Assembly: GCA_011503125.2 (NCBI GenBank) | Contig: WWBZ02000051.1 | Span: forward strand, 434,001-498,000 | Length of the DNA stretch: 64,000 nt | Source of the DNA: Botryosphaeria dothidea | Lineage: Eukaryota > Ascomycota > Dothideomycetes > Botryosphaeriales > Botryosphaeriaceae | Direction: 5' to 3' | In this document: in pieces, positions 34,207-45,030 of the stretch | Layout: the number at the start of each line of letters is the position of its first letter | How positions within the stretch are numbered: position 1 is the stretch's first letter | Program-made: the position numbers and the translations under genes | Notes under the pieces: generated by a model | Seen by the model: only the letters and a program-made list of their open reading frames with translations | Database searches by the model: none | What the model was told of the DNA's origin: nothing

Positions 34207-35790
34207 TCAGAACCGGACAGACTTATCTCCGCGGTAGTTCTCAAAAGTTTCGGTACCAGACCCCTTCCCCCTCATCCCAATTTTAGCAAGCAACTCTTCC
34301 AAAGCCGTTACATCCTCCAGGTCCTGCTCCTTATCCATCCCCACTCCACACTTCTCGACAAACCCCGCCCACTCCCTCCACACAGGACTATCCCGCCCCT
34401 CACGCATCCGCCGCAAAACGCCACCAACGCCAAACATATTCAACTTGTGATACCCGCCATCAAACCACGCATACCTCTCCGCCGACAACTCGTTCCGCAA
34501 GTTCTCCACCCGCTCCCTCGCCGCAGCCAGCTCCCCCCGCCGCCACCCGGCACTGCACACCCTGAAGTCCCGCAGCACCGCCATCTCCTCACGGAGCCGG
34601 CTAAACACACCGGCCCACCGCAGATCCGTATACTGACACGCCTGCGCCGGCGGCCGTCCGCGCGCTGTCCCGCCCACGCGCGACGGGACGGTGACGGACA
34701 CGCCATCGGCCTGGAGGCGCAGCGGCGCGACGATGACGCGGTAGACGAGGATGGGGCAGTCGTGCAGGGCGAGGGCGCGCAGGGTGGACGCGTGCCGCGC
34801 TATCCAGTCGACCGGGGCGGCCGAGGTGAAGGTGTAGCGCCCGAGGGCGAGGGCGGCCAGGCGCGGGAAGTGCAGGGCGGTGGGGTCGAGGTGCGGGCAC
34901 CAGCCGGCGTAGCGATCGCTGTAGAGGACGAGGCGGGTGAGGGTGTGGGTGGTTGGGGTGAGCCAGGTGGGGGGCAGGGCTGGGAAGAAGGTGTGGAGGC
35001 TGGTGGTGTGTTAGCGTGGGGAGTTTGGGTGGGAGAGGTGGGGGTTACGAGGGGATTTCGATGGAGTGCTCCGGGGCGGCTTGGTCTTCTTCTGTGCAGA
35101 TTTGGAGAGCCAGGGAGGTAAGGCGTGTTAAGACGGATTGAAAGTCGGCTGATCCCAGGAGCTCCTCGTCGTTGATATCTTGGAGATTCAGTAGGGAAAT
35201 ATCGGTAATGGAAGTCCTCGCAAGAGTACCGAAAACATCACGAAGGATCGGTCGGCGGAAATTGGCTGATTGAGGCCACGGTTGGTCGATATTGTATGAG
35301 CAGCAGTTTGACGAGAATCGTAGGGTTACAGTGTTGAGGCTTGGGAACTGAGTGAATCTGCGAAGAGCCAGTACGAATCCCTCCTCGACCGGGACATCTT
35401 CCTGACTTCCATCTTCTTCCTGTGGTTGAAAATAAGCTAACAGCAACTTAATTTCATGCGATGAAGAATCAATCAAACCTCGTCTTCATCGACTGTGTTG
35501 ACGCACAAGTCGCGCACGTATTTGCGCAGTTTATTGTCCTCCAGAATTTTACCGTATCGCTTCCTGCTCTCCTGCCACGGGTATAGACCGACTCTCTCGA
35601 ATAGCACGGGCGTAGCAATATTGCAAAATGTTCGGCAAAGAAGCCGGAGTTCTTGAAGTGCACGAAGACTATCCTTTGAATAGCAACACGTCACAGATCC
35701 CCAATCATCCTCTTGATGTTCTGGTTCTGCGACACTTTGCACTACGTGGACAAGAAGTTCTTTGGGAAGATGTAGAAGCCGCAGTGGCAT
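34207..35790 (-). CDS. F-box/leucine-rich-type protein
   Basis: Start ATG at 35790, directly before the F-box-like helix LRLLHLPKELLVHVVQSVAE; an upstream in-frame ATG at 35853 is an alternative. Introns at about 35478-35420 and in the 35050-35000 region join DEDE to EEDGSQEDVPVEEGF, and EIPS to LHTFFPALPPTWL. The body holds LRR-like strand/helix units: LRALQELRLLCRTFCNIATP, LNTVTLRFSSN, ITDISLLNLQDI, LTSLALQI, LTRLVLYSDRYAGW, LAALALGRYTF and LRALALHDCPIL. Such proteins are usually substrate receptors of SCF ubiquitin ligases or members of expanded fungal F-box families. The C-terminus (YAWFDGGYHKLNMFG) is typical of fungal F-box proteins. Confidence 0.8.
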
Positions 35791-36143
35791 GTTTACCAGT
35801 TTCTGGAGGCTGCAAGGGAATCGAAAAGAGGAATGGGAAGACGTGTCGATCAATCTGACGAAACTTGAACTTTGTCTTCTCGCTTGAGGGAAGTGACGGC
35901 CATTTAGGTACCAGGCAACAACGCGCTAACGAGCGAGCGAAAATTAGAATGGGGAAACCTCGGGATATTGGATTCCAATCTCATCTTGCGACCCTGTTGA
36001 GTACTGCAAGAACAAACCAATTTCGTAAGCTCATTCGAGATAGAGATAGCCGCTCCGGAGCCCAACGGGTTAAGAAAAGACTTTCCTCGTTGAGCATAGA
36101 TTTCTGTAATACCCCACTAAACTGACTTGGAAGAGGGGCAGAC

Positions 36144-36775
36144 ACTAGGGCTCCCAACAAGTTAATTTGACCAAATCAAGCCATTCGGGCACAAGCGGCT
36201 TACCAAAAAAAGTTAGCCTGTCCGGTCTAATGGCTTAGATGCTTGTTAATCTTTTATCAGTCAAAGTATATAGCTACTTTCTACCTAAAATAGCTTAGAT
36301 ATGACTTATATAGGTAATAATTAACTTTAGACGCCTAGGCTTGCTTAAACTAAATAAATAAAGCTCGTCAAAAACGGTGATTTGTAAGCCACGACTGTTA
36401 CGGTTTGAACCCTGAGGGTGCCTTGGATGGATCCTGCGGCGAGACCTTGGGTTAAGAGGACCCTGAAGCTCAATGAAGCTCAACAAGAAAACCCTGCAAC
36501 TCGCTACCAGTAAAAGGGACTCTGGAGAGATATATAAGCAGCGCTATCTTACTCAAACCTTTCTTTCTTTTCTCTTTAGCTTAGTCTTCTCGTAGATAGT
36601 AAAGCCACTGCATTTCCGCGAGTGCACCGGATGCAAGCCATCACAACGACTTTCTTAAGACACCTAAAGCGGCTGCTTAAGGCTTGCAAGCTACTACTAA
36701 GGGGTAACTTGAGGAGTTAAACATGAAGCCGTTGTAAGCCGCTTGTAAGCCGGCTTAGCTTGATGGGAACCCTAG
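36144..36775. mobile_element. TIR (MITE-like) DNA element, interrupted by a solo LTR
   Basis: The left end ACTAGGGCTCCCAACAAGTT matches the right end read in reverse, CTAGGGTTCCCATCAAGCT. Further inward the arms share ACAAGCGGCTTAC. The 5-bp word CAGAC flanks both sides (36139-36143 and 36776-36780), as expected for a target duplication. Without the inserted LTR (36396-36645 plus its duplication) the element would be about 380 bp, with no coding capacity. Arms are diverged and T/A-rich, so it is an old, non-autonomous copy. Confidence 0.6.
36396..36645 (+). mobile_element. Solo LTR, 250 bp, with 5-bp target duplication ACGAC
   Basis: Begins TGTTACGGTTTGAACCC and ends GCAAGCCATCACA (TG...CA). 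ACGAC immediately precedes (36391-36395) and follows (36646-36650). A TATA-like TATATAAGCAGC occurs in the second half, as in LTR promoters. No internal retrotransposon sequence is present, so it is the product of LTR-LTR recombination. It is inserted into the TIR element. Confidence 0.85.
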
Positions 36776-37033
36776 CAGACCCAGTACCGTGTCGAGATTC
36801 GGAAACATAGTTATGCTAACTGGTAATTTTAGTAGGAAATGCCATTACATGGAAGATGTTTATCTGTATTTCTGTCAATAGAAACTGATAGTCAACTATG
36901 AAATTTTTGACCGAGCTTAGTATTGAAAGGATAGATCGGGATTGTGTTAGGAATTAGCTATACGGGATTACTCGAAGGGGATATACCGAGAAGGATAAAA
37001 CCTACTAAACCCTGGACTTCTTAAGAACGCCGA

Positions 37034-37274
37034 TGTGATGGCTTGCATCCGGTGCACTCGCGGAAATGCAGTGGCTTTACTATCTACGAGAAGACTAAGC
37101 TAAAGAGAAAAGGAAGCAAGGTTTTAAGCAAGATAGCGCTGCTTATATATCTCTCCAGGGTTCCTTTTGCTGGTAGCGAGTTGCAGAGTTTTCTTGTTGA
37201 GCTTCAGGGTCCTCTCGACCCAAGATCTCGCCGCAGGATCTATCCAAGGCACCCTCAGGGTTCAAACCGTAACA
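37034..37274 (-). mobile_element. Second solo LTR of the same family, opposite orientation, target duplication GCCGA
   Basis: Reverse complement of the LTR at 36396-36645, about 90% similar by eye, 241 bp. It runs TGTGATGGCTTGCATCC to GTTCAAACCGTAACA. GCCGA flanks both ends (37029-37033 and 37275-37279). Its own, different duplication proves an insertion separate from the first copy. It lies about 110 bp upstream of the S9 peptidase pseudogene start. Confidence 0.85.
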
Positions 37275-37386
37275 GCCGACATCCCCTCGCGGAGACGGAT
37301 TCATCATCTCGTGAGCTGCCAAAATTTTGGAGGAATTCTCAACATCATTTCAGAACCCTCTGGAACTTCACTTTTCGTTTCTTTCC

Positions 37387-39688
37387 ATGATGGGAAATGT
37401 GCATAAGCTGGGATATTCCATCTTAGCCTTGAGTGTTATTCGTACACTTGGTCTGGTAACATTTTTCATTTCAACAGCGGCCCCACAGCATCTTTCTTCG
37501 CCTTCAGACTTATTGCGCGTTACAACCTTGAGTGACCTTTCCGTTTCGCCCGACGCAAGGAGAACTTCATTTAGTTGCACTGAACTCAATGCGGCTGGTG
37601 ATCAGAGAGTAATAAGTTTCTGGATTTTGGACTTGGATATACAATCGACGCCTTATTAGTTTGCAGCCGCTCGGGGAGGCAGAAGTCTTGCATGGTCGCC
37701 TGACAACTCGCACATGACATTCTTAAGAGCCAACGACAAAGGATTCTCTCAGCTGTATTTGGCTCCGGTGGCAGAAACAGAAGGGAGTACGGACCGGGAA
37801 TGTCCGTTGACTTAATTTCTTGGTGGCCTCGATGATTTTCGTTGGGCACCAGACGGCCGGAGCATTGCTATTGTCACTACGCCTTCGCCATTTGATAAAG
37901 ACCCCCTGCCCCCGGGCGTGCATATATTCACGCGAGCAGACTACCGGCATCTAAACAATTACGTTGAGTTCTCTACATCTGCCGAAATTTGGGCTCTGGA
38001 AATGCCGAGCCGTCCATAATGCAACTTCAACAATACGGCGCTCTATACAGATGCATTGCCGATTCCACGCCAGTTGGCCAGCCACAACGCCTCTCTCACT
38101 ATGTCCTTCTGGTCTCCTGACAGCAAAGACCTTTTCTACACCACTGATGACACTCCGGAACCCTACTACGGCAACTCTGTGTCCACACTGCACAAACTCC
38201 GCGTCAGTGACGGCGCTTCCACATTCTCCCGAGCTCTAGAGATACCTAAATCCAATCATACTACTGGAAACAGCGAAAGTGAGATCCAGAAGGACAAAAT
38301 ACCACTTAGCCCAGCCCCAGGTTTGATCTGGAGCCCATCGGGCGACCGGGCTGCATTCGTGACCGATAACCCGGCGGCCCCGCCGAATTTTGCGCAGCCG
38401 GAAATATTCATCATGGATCTTGCAAGTGGCGCAGTGGAGATGCTGACGGGTGGCTATGACCGCGAAGTCAGTGAGTTAAACGGATCCAAGATGCTGTGGT
38501 TGGATGACGAGCGCCTCCTCGCTGTCGACTATGACGAGGGTAATTTCGGGCTTGTTGAGATTAATTTGCGAGATAAGACAGTGCGGCCATGGTGGAAGGG
38601 GCGTGAGGGTGTTGTAAGGTTTGGAAGTAGTGACAGTGGGGGAAGCAGCGGCAGGAGGAGAAGATGTTGGATTGAAAGAGGAACGGACTGAAGCCCGCGT
38701 CTTCACCGTCGCCTCTGACTTCGTCACCCCTCCTGAAATATGGGAGATCGTTGGAGAGACGGACAATAAAGCCACAGAAGCGAGACCATTGACTAGAATC
38801 AACGCATTTCTCACTGACGACTTAAGATTGCGGGGCCCGGAGACCATTTCGTACAAGGGACCTGGTGGCCAGATGATCAGGGGCTGGATGTACACCTCTC
38901 CAAGTTTTGAACCGGACAACAACACGGCGCCAACGAAGCACCCCTTACTTCTCTACCCACACGGCGGTCCCTACTATTTCTGGAGCAGTAACTTCTTCCC
39001 CAATTTCCACGTGCTTGCCGACGCAGGCTACTTCGTCCTAGCCGTCAATCCGCGAGGCAGCATGTCCTACGGACAAGACTTCGCCAGCGCGCTAGCAGAC
39101 CGCTGGCCCGGCCCGGACTACGATGACTACATGGCCGGCGTCGACCATGTCCTCAGCACATACGCTACCTTCATCGACGCGACCAAAGTCGGCATCATCG
39201 GCGGCTCAGCCGGCGGTCTCCTCGTCGACTGGGCCATCACGCACACCACGCGCTTCACCGCCGCCGTCTCCTACAGCGACATTGCCGATAACTCCGCGTA
39301 CTGGTTCATCGGCGATGAGCCGTCCCTGCAGCGCGACGACAACAGCACGCAGCCGCCGCCCTGGCGTATTCCCTTGGATGTCGAGCTCTCGCCGATCACA
39401 CACGGCCTCAATGCGAGCACAACTACGCCAACCTTGTTCCTAAGCGGCACGCGCGACTTCCGAACGCCGGCGCCGGCGGGCGGCCAAATCATGTTCCGGC
39501 TGCTGAAGTACCTGTGCGTGCCGACGGCGCTGGTGCAGTTTGACGGCGCAGGGCATGGGATCGATCCTGCGGCGAGCGATGATCCGCGGCATGCAGTGCT
39601 GAGTTTGCATTATCAGTTGAGGTGGCTGGGGAAGTGGCTGAAGGGGGAGGCTGCGCCTGAGTTTGACGTGCTGCCTGTTGCTGGGTAG
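37387..39688 (+). pseudogene. Secreted S9 (prolyl oligopeptidase/DPP-like) peptidase pseudogene
   Basis: The N-terminus has a hydrophobic leader (LGYSILALSVIRTLGLVTFF). The beta-propeller region has in-frame stops at 37657 (TAG), 37813 (TAA) and 38017 (TAA), with readable protein on both sides (SLAWSPDNSHMTFLRANDKG, FRWAPDGRSIAIVTTPSPFD, MSFWSPDSKDLFYTTDD). A frameshift near 38640-38660 then moves the reading to the frame that carries the whole catalytic domain: LLLYPHGGPYYFWSSNFFPN, GIIGGSAGGLLVDW (nucleophile Ser), LFLSGTRDFRTPAP (Asp) and FDGAGHGIDP (His). Three stops plus a shift make a functional full-length enzyme unlikely, although the catalytic domain is well kept, so inactivation is recent. 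Intact members cleave oligopeptides outside the cell. Confidence 0.8.
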
Positions 39689-40592
39689 AACATTTGTGTG
39701 TGGATGTAGAGCGCTGCTCTTTTTCCACTGCGAAACAGAATCCCCTGTTCATCTGTCTAAGAAGCTCCTCGTGGAATATCTATGGATGAGGTTCCGAGAA
39801 ACGTGTTCCGGGAAATCCGACATTTTTTGATATCGCATGTTTCACCCTCGGTACAGCCAATCAGAGAGCTAGTCAAAACGGTTATGTAGGCACCATCGTC
39901 CAAGTAAGTCAAAGTTTGAATGCGTATTATATTATGCTTAAATCCTGAGAAGTACATACCTCTTAGTCTTTCTATCCGATAAATGTATACCAAAGAGCAG
40001 CTTCAGTGTTTCCTATTCAACTTGCAGGTACACATCTCCATCGCCGCTTTGCCAAACACATATCTTATTACTGTGCCAACACTTCATCGTCTCGTCCGTT
40101 GTTAGTGCGCCGTGTATTCCCAGCACTTTCGGGAGCTGTGGGTACTGAAAAATGAGGAAAAGAGGCTTGAGCGGCATTGATCGGCAGGAAGAGCGATCAT
40201 TTGTCAGGTACCCACTATGCTAGCGGACCAATTGCGGATGTGCGCAACAGAACCTATCACTGGAGAAACCTGACATCTTGGACGTAGAGGACAGCTTTGT
40301 TGATGGAATGTATATTTGGATGCTCGTCGAAGCCAATATATACTATACACATGCAATAGATAATCAAAAAAGTTTCAAAGGCTGAAGTGATGACCGGCAA
40401 CGACAAGAAAATGGCCGAAACTTCTTGGCATCGTCTTATAGTAGTGCGACCAAACGGAACTCGGGAGTTCAGCTACCCTATGCCCCGTGAGGCAGGCCTT
40501 ACGATTTCAAGACCATTCTCAATCGTATATAAGAATGGACCACTAGTAGAATGAATGGCATAGACAAGATAACACTTCTACCTTCTTCAAAG
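39689..40592. other. Intergenic between two pseudogenes
   Basis: About 900 bp, AT-rich, no gene-like frame or repeat recognised. Confidence 0.4.
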
Positions 40593-41715
40593 ATGTAGCG
40601 AGCTCTCAAACTCACGAGCACGGAAAAGCCCATCACGGTCGAAACCGTGCCCATCCCTCAAGCCGGACTAGGCAGTGTCGTCGTCAAAATCCTCTCCGTC
40701 CTTGTCATTCCGTACAGCGGTGACGTCCTATCCGGCAAACGCGGCTACCCCCTCCCCCTCCCTTTCACGCCGGGCCTCCAAGCCATCTGCCGAGTCACCG
40801 AAGCAGGTCCCGATGCCACCACGCTCGCTCTCGGCCAGCTCGTCCTCTTCGACGCCACCATACGCGGCCGCGACGACCCCGACGTCATATTCGTTTCGGG
40901 TATGCTGGAAGGCTTCACCGAGGCAGCCAGGAAGCTGTCCCGCAACGAGTGGCGAGACTCGACGTACGCGGAGTACGCGAAGCTGCCGCTCGAAAACTGC
41001 CTGCCGCTGAACGAGCAGCGTCTGCAAGCGCTGGGCTATGCCGCCGACGATCTCCTGCATCTGACGGCCATGCTGGTCCCGATGGGCGGCCTCAGCGACC
41101 TCGGGCTCAAGGGCGGCGAGACCATCGTCATCGCTCCTGCTACGGGCCACTACGGGAGCGCGGCGGTGCATATCGCTCTCGCGATGGGCGCGCGCGTCAT
41201 CGCCATGGGCCGGAACGAGGAGTCTCCCGCCAAGCTGCAGGCGCTGGATGGAAGGCGCGTCGCTACCGTGCGGATCAGCAACGACGTCGAGCGAGACACT
41301 CAGGCGCTGGTTTCTAATGCTGGGGGGAAGCTCGACGCGTTCTTGGATATCTCGAGCCCGATGGCGGCGGGGTCCACTCACTTCATCAGTTGCATCAATG
41401 CGCTAAAGTTTGGGGCGCGTGTTAGTCTCATGGGTGGTGTTCATGTTGAATTGTGATTGGTTCGCAAATACCAGATAATGAGTGGCATGAGGAGGAGGGT
41501 AGGTGACCCGGTATCCTCTTATATAATAGCTATGTGACAAATTGTCGGTGTTGACCCTTGGTTCAACCAGACCCTGTTCCTCCTTACAGTTCATATTCCA
41601 ACAGTTCAGGATGGCCTGCCGTTACCGTACGGTGCGATTATCTGCGGAGGGCTTCAGGTGAAAGGCACTTGGATGAGCACAAGAGAGCAGGCGCTATCTT
41701 TGATTCTTATGGTTG
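40593..41715 (+). pseudogene. Zinc-type alcohol dehydrogenase pseudogene: nonsense codon 2 and LTR insertion in the 3' part
   Basis: The conserved start reads ATG-TAG-CGA at 40593: a stop at codon 2, then RALKLTSTEKPITVETVPIP in the same frame. The body is a good MDR oxidoreductase: ALGYAADDLLHLTAMLVPMG, GLKGGETIVIAPATGHYGSA and ISCINALKFGARVSLMGGV. At 41444 a 160-bp LTR-like element interrupts the gene. Removing it with one copy of its 5-bp duplication restores MGGV-QDGLPLPYGAIICGGLQV, then GTWMSTREQALSLILMV up to a second LTR-like element at 41716. The last 30 or so residues are not found. A TAG acceptor of an unseen upstream intron could explain codon 2, but no suitable donor was seen. Confidence 0.8.
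41444..41603 (-). mobile_element. Solo LTR-like element, 160 bp, target duplication GTTCA, inside an alcohol dehydrogenase gene
   Basis: On the minus strand it reads TGTTGGAATATGAACTG...CAATCACAATTCAACA, with a TATA-like TATTATATAAGAGG. GTTCA lies on both sides (41439-41443 and 41604-41608). The gene reading frame rejoins exactly when the element and one GTTCA are removed, giving a clean empty site by inference. Confidence 0.85.
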
Positions 41716-41863
41716 TGTTGGAAATCACGTGTTTTGCATATTGCTTTTGCAACACCAGATAGCTTAGTCACTCACTTACGTATATAAGGAGGGTGGGCCG
41801 CCTATGCCCTTCCTCCTCATGCCAATCATCAATGGATCATCGTTGTTCATCAACAATCCAACA
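41716..41863 (+). mobile_element. Second LTR-like element of the same family, opposite orientation, no target duplication
   Basis: 148 bp, TGTTGGAAATCACGTG to TCAACAATCCAACA. It shares TGTTGGAA, TATATAAG and a CTTCCTCCTCATGCCAATCA-like block with the 41444-41603 element. Flanks GGTTG and ACATT differ, so either one side has been deleted or it recombined with another copy. It terminates the recognisable alcohol dehydrogenase sequence. Confidence 0.55.
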
Positions 41864-42028
41864 ACATTCAAACGCTCGCGTAGGATTGACTCAGCCCTCC
41901 TGTTCTGAGTTTAAGCTTGACCAAGAAGGATGTTCTATTTTTATTAGCCACCAATAATTAGTAAATAAAGTTACATATTCCAAAGGACACATACTCTCAC
42001 AACACAACTTTTACTCCTTTCCGACATA

Positions 42029-42517
42029 ATGCTTCTGCTTCTGCTGCTTATCGTCTCAAATGTTCCGCTGTCAATGTCATTTGAGTACGTTGCACCCAGA
42101 CTATTTGCATAATTCAGTGGCTAACTCACGATAGCTACCACGCCCCATGTTGCTGTAGGCGCAATTCGTACTGGTGCACAGTTGCAGCACTAATGCGGAA
42201 GTACGGATATGGTTGTAGGAGACCAAAGTGATATATTTTGCAACTGCCTGGGCCCGAATAACGATAAAGGTGGGGTAGTCCAAGACAGCCATGCACGTGG
42301 TCCACCATGCCTGCCGAAAGACGAATGTTGCTGTAAGTTACATGTGAAATGTTGATCAATAAGTCACTAACAATAACCAGGGGATTATGGATCTTCATGG
42401 GATACTGTCTGTTGTTATTGCTCATATAAACTGCAAGGGTTGATTGGGATCGATAATAAGGAGGAATACTGCGCGCCTTGGAGGTGCAAGGTCTACCACG
42501 ACAAATGCCCAATTTGA
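42029..42517 (+). CDS. Possible small secreted cysteine-rich protein
   Basis: ATG 42029 opens MLLLLLLIVSNVPLSMSF, a good signal peptide. A consensus intron (42085-42134) leads to YHAPCCCRRNSYWCTVAAL then YGYGC. A further intron with perfect consensus (42333-42380, GTAAGT...CTAACAATAACCAG) precedes an exon reading DYGSSWDTVCCYCSYKLQGL then EEYCAPWRC KVYHDKCPI and a stop at 42517. The middle junction near 42225-42290 is not resolved; candidate splice choices leave a frame conflict. Hydrophobic leader plus dense cysteines suits a secreted effector-like protein, but the gene could be decayed. No family recognised. It lies right after the LTR-disrupted dehydrogenase. Confidence 0.35.
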
Positions 42518-42684
42518 ACGTTGGGCGGGTACATAGGATGAATCACGGTCAACAGAGATGAATGAGGTGATACCTTGGCGCAATCTAATGATGATTCGCT
42601 AGCGGTACGCTACATGATTCTTGTCTTCTCAAAGATGCAACAGATGATAACAGACATGTAGAGTAACGTTTGTCGCACACTTCC

Positions 42685-44351
42685 TCACTCCTCCTCCTCT
42701 TCTAATGGAGCTTCCTCATCGTAGTCCTCTGTGTCACTGATCGAGGCCTCCTGGTACTGCTGATACTCCGCCACAAGATCATTCATATTGGATTCTGCCT
42801 CCGTGAACTCCATCTCATCCATTCCTTCGGCGGTATACCAATGCAAGAAAGCTTTGCGGCGGAACATGGCAGTGAATTGATCTCCGACACGCTTGAAGAG
42901 CTCCTGAATAGAAGTGGTGTTCCCAACGAAGGTGGCAGACATTTTCAAGCCTGGCGGGGGTACGGAGCACACGGCGGTTTGGAAATTATTCGGAATCCAT
43001 TCGACGAAATAGGAAGAGTTCTTGTCTTGCAACTTGATCATCTGATCCTCGACCTCCTTTGTGGAAACGTTGCCTCGGAAGAAAGTCGAGCACGTCAAGT
43101 ACCTGCCATTCCGGAAGTCGGCGGCAGCCATCATGTTCCTTGGATCGAACAGTTGCTGCGTCAAGTCTGACACGGATGCATTGCGGAATGAGCTGCCACC
43201 GCGGGCCGTGAGAGGCGCAAAGCCAACCGTAAAGAAGTGAAGACGAGGAAACGGGACCATGTTCACGGCCAGTTTCCGGAGATCTGAATTGAGTTGGCCA
43301 GGAAAGCGGAAGCCGGTGGTGACGCCGGACATGACGGTGGACACGAGCGAGTTGAGATCTCCGTACGATGGATGGTCGAGTTTGAGCGTGCGCCTACAGA
43401 TATCATACAGCGCCTGGCATTCACTTAGCGCCTGATTTGGCATCCATTGGGGAGTTTCTCACCTCGTTGTCGATGCAGAACGTCTCATCGGCATTTTCAA
43501 CCAACTCATGAATCGACAGAGTAGCATTGTAGGGCTCAACAACGACCTCGGACACCTTCGGCGAAGGCATGACCGAAAACGTTGCCATCATGCGATCCGG
43601 AAACTCTTCCCGAATCTTAGCCGTGAGCAAGGTGCCCATGCCGGAGCCAGTGCCGCCGCCCAACGAATGAGTGATTTGAAACCCTTGCAGGGAATCACAA
43701 CCTTCGGACTCCCGGCGCACAACATCAAGAACCTGATCCACCAGCTCGGCGCCTTCGGTGTAATGGCCTTTTGCCCAGTTGTTCCCGGCTCCAGACTGCC
43801 CGAAGACAAAATTGTCGGGGCGAAAGAGCCTTCCAGCTGGGCCGGCACGAACGGCATCCATGGTGCCGGGTTCAAGATCAACGAGCACGGCGCGGGGTAC
43901 GAATTTCTTGCTCGAAGGCTCATTGAAATAGACATTCATGCGCTCGAGTTGGAGATCCGATGTGCCGTTGTAGCTGTTTCTTGGTGAGAATCTGTAACCA
44001 GGTAGGAAAACTCTGGGTGCTGAACTTACTTTCCAGAGCTATCGACACCATGCTCTTTGCAGATCGTCTGCCTGTGGTTCGTGTCAGCAGTTTGCGGTGG
44101 CTAAATTTGAGCACATAAGAGCGAACCAGAAAGCAGATCCGATTTGATTACCCTGGATGTTAGTTAGCTTTTTGGGAGAGTAAGATTCTCGATTTGAGCG
44201 TCACTTACACACTGGCCAGCCTGAACATGGATCTATTGTTTTATTAGCACGGTCGATGAGAACTTCTCATTCAACAGTTTTTGGCGTAATGACGTAATTT
44301 TTCGAAAGGAAAAAAAAGTTGGCAGGTGAAAGTACTGACAATCTCGCGCAT
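42685..44351 (-). CDS. Beta-tubulin (paralog)
   Basis: The first exon is only ATGCGCGAGATT (44351-44340). Further short exons give [30 protein letters not shown] and [20 protein letters not shown]. Long exons follow, with one intron splitting [17 protein letters not shown]. Landmarks: GTP-binding loop GGGTGSGMG at about 140-148, [19 protein letters not shown] and an acidic tail ending EEEEE. Residues tied to benzimidazole response are all of the sensitive type: H6, Y50, A165, F167, E198 and F200. Substitutions such as [21 protein letters not shown] and NVSTKEVED suggest a divergent (tubC-like) second beta-tubulin rather than the main benA copy, which is inference. Forms the alpha/beta dimer of microtubules. 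Confidence 0.96.
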
Positions 44352-44996
44352 ATTGGCAGCGGGTGACGAATTGATCACGTCTGTTGTGGGTTCTGTGAGG
44401 TGGACAGCGCAAATTGGTCGCAGACGGCAATCAGGGAAAATTTTGGGAGAGGGAAATCGAAAACATGGAGGACTGTAAACAATTATCTTAAACTGCTGCC
44501 TGAATTTCCAACCACCAATCAAATCGCCCATGGATGACCGAGCTTTTTTCTCGTCCGGTGGCCCCGAGAATACTGCTTTCAATAGCCTGCTGGTGGAACG
44601 CTTGGCCGCATCTGGGGAGTACGATCCATGTAATGGTTGCACTTCGGGCCAATTCTGACTCACATTGGGCGAGTGCTTGGTAACGAAATGTCAAAGGGAT
44701 TCAGCGCGAATCGCGCAGATTACTGAACCACCTATATTTCCAATATTGGCTACATGGCGGTAACCATATATGGCTCTCCGAAGTGGATTCTCGAGCGCAG
44801 CAGCGTAAAGTTCCCCAAGCTATGGGCGCAATTCACGTTCCGGTGCTCTATCCATCGATGCTTATTAAGCGCGTATCGTAACACACCAAGGATCGCGATG
44901 AATAAGCACAGTTTATCGAGGGGTAACCGTTGGCTCCAGGCAGACGCATTACTGACCCCACACCTGCATGCACCCTCCGCACAACAAACAAAAAAA

Positions 44997-45029
<33 letters not shown>

Positions 45030-45030
45030 G
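44352..45030. other. Beta-tubulin promoter/5' UTR and F-box gene 5' flank
   Basis: About 680 bp between divergently transcribed genes. It contains the (AAC)n repeat at 45000-45029 just before the F-box start. No other element recognised. Confidence 0.4.
45000..45029. repeat. (AAC)10 microsatellite in the F-box gene 5' UTR
   Basis: Ten perfect AAC units end one base before the ATG at 45031. If translation started upstream in the same frame it would code a poly-Asn run. Such a tract can vary in length between strains. Confidence 0.9.

Noticed and set aside
36400..36415. GGTTTGAACCC resembling a tRNA B box
   Set aside because: No A box or acceptor stem around it; it lies at the start of an LTR.
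36396..37274. Pair of inverted 250-bp repeats read as the TIRs of a single transposon
   Set aside because: Each copy has TG...CA ends and its own 5-bp duplication, so they are two solo LTRs.
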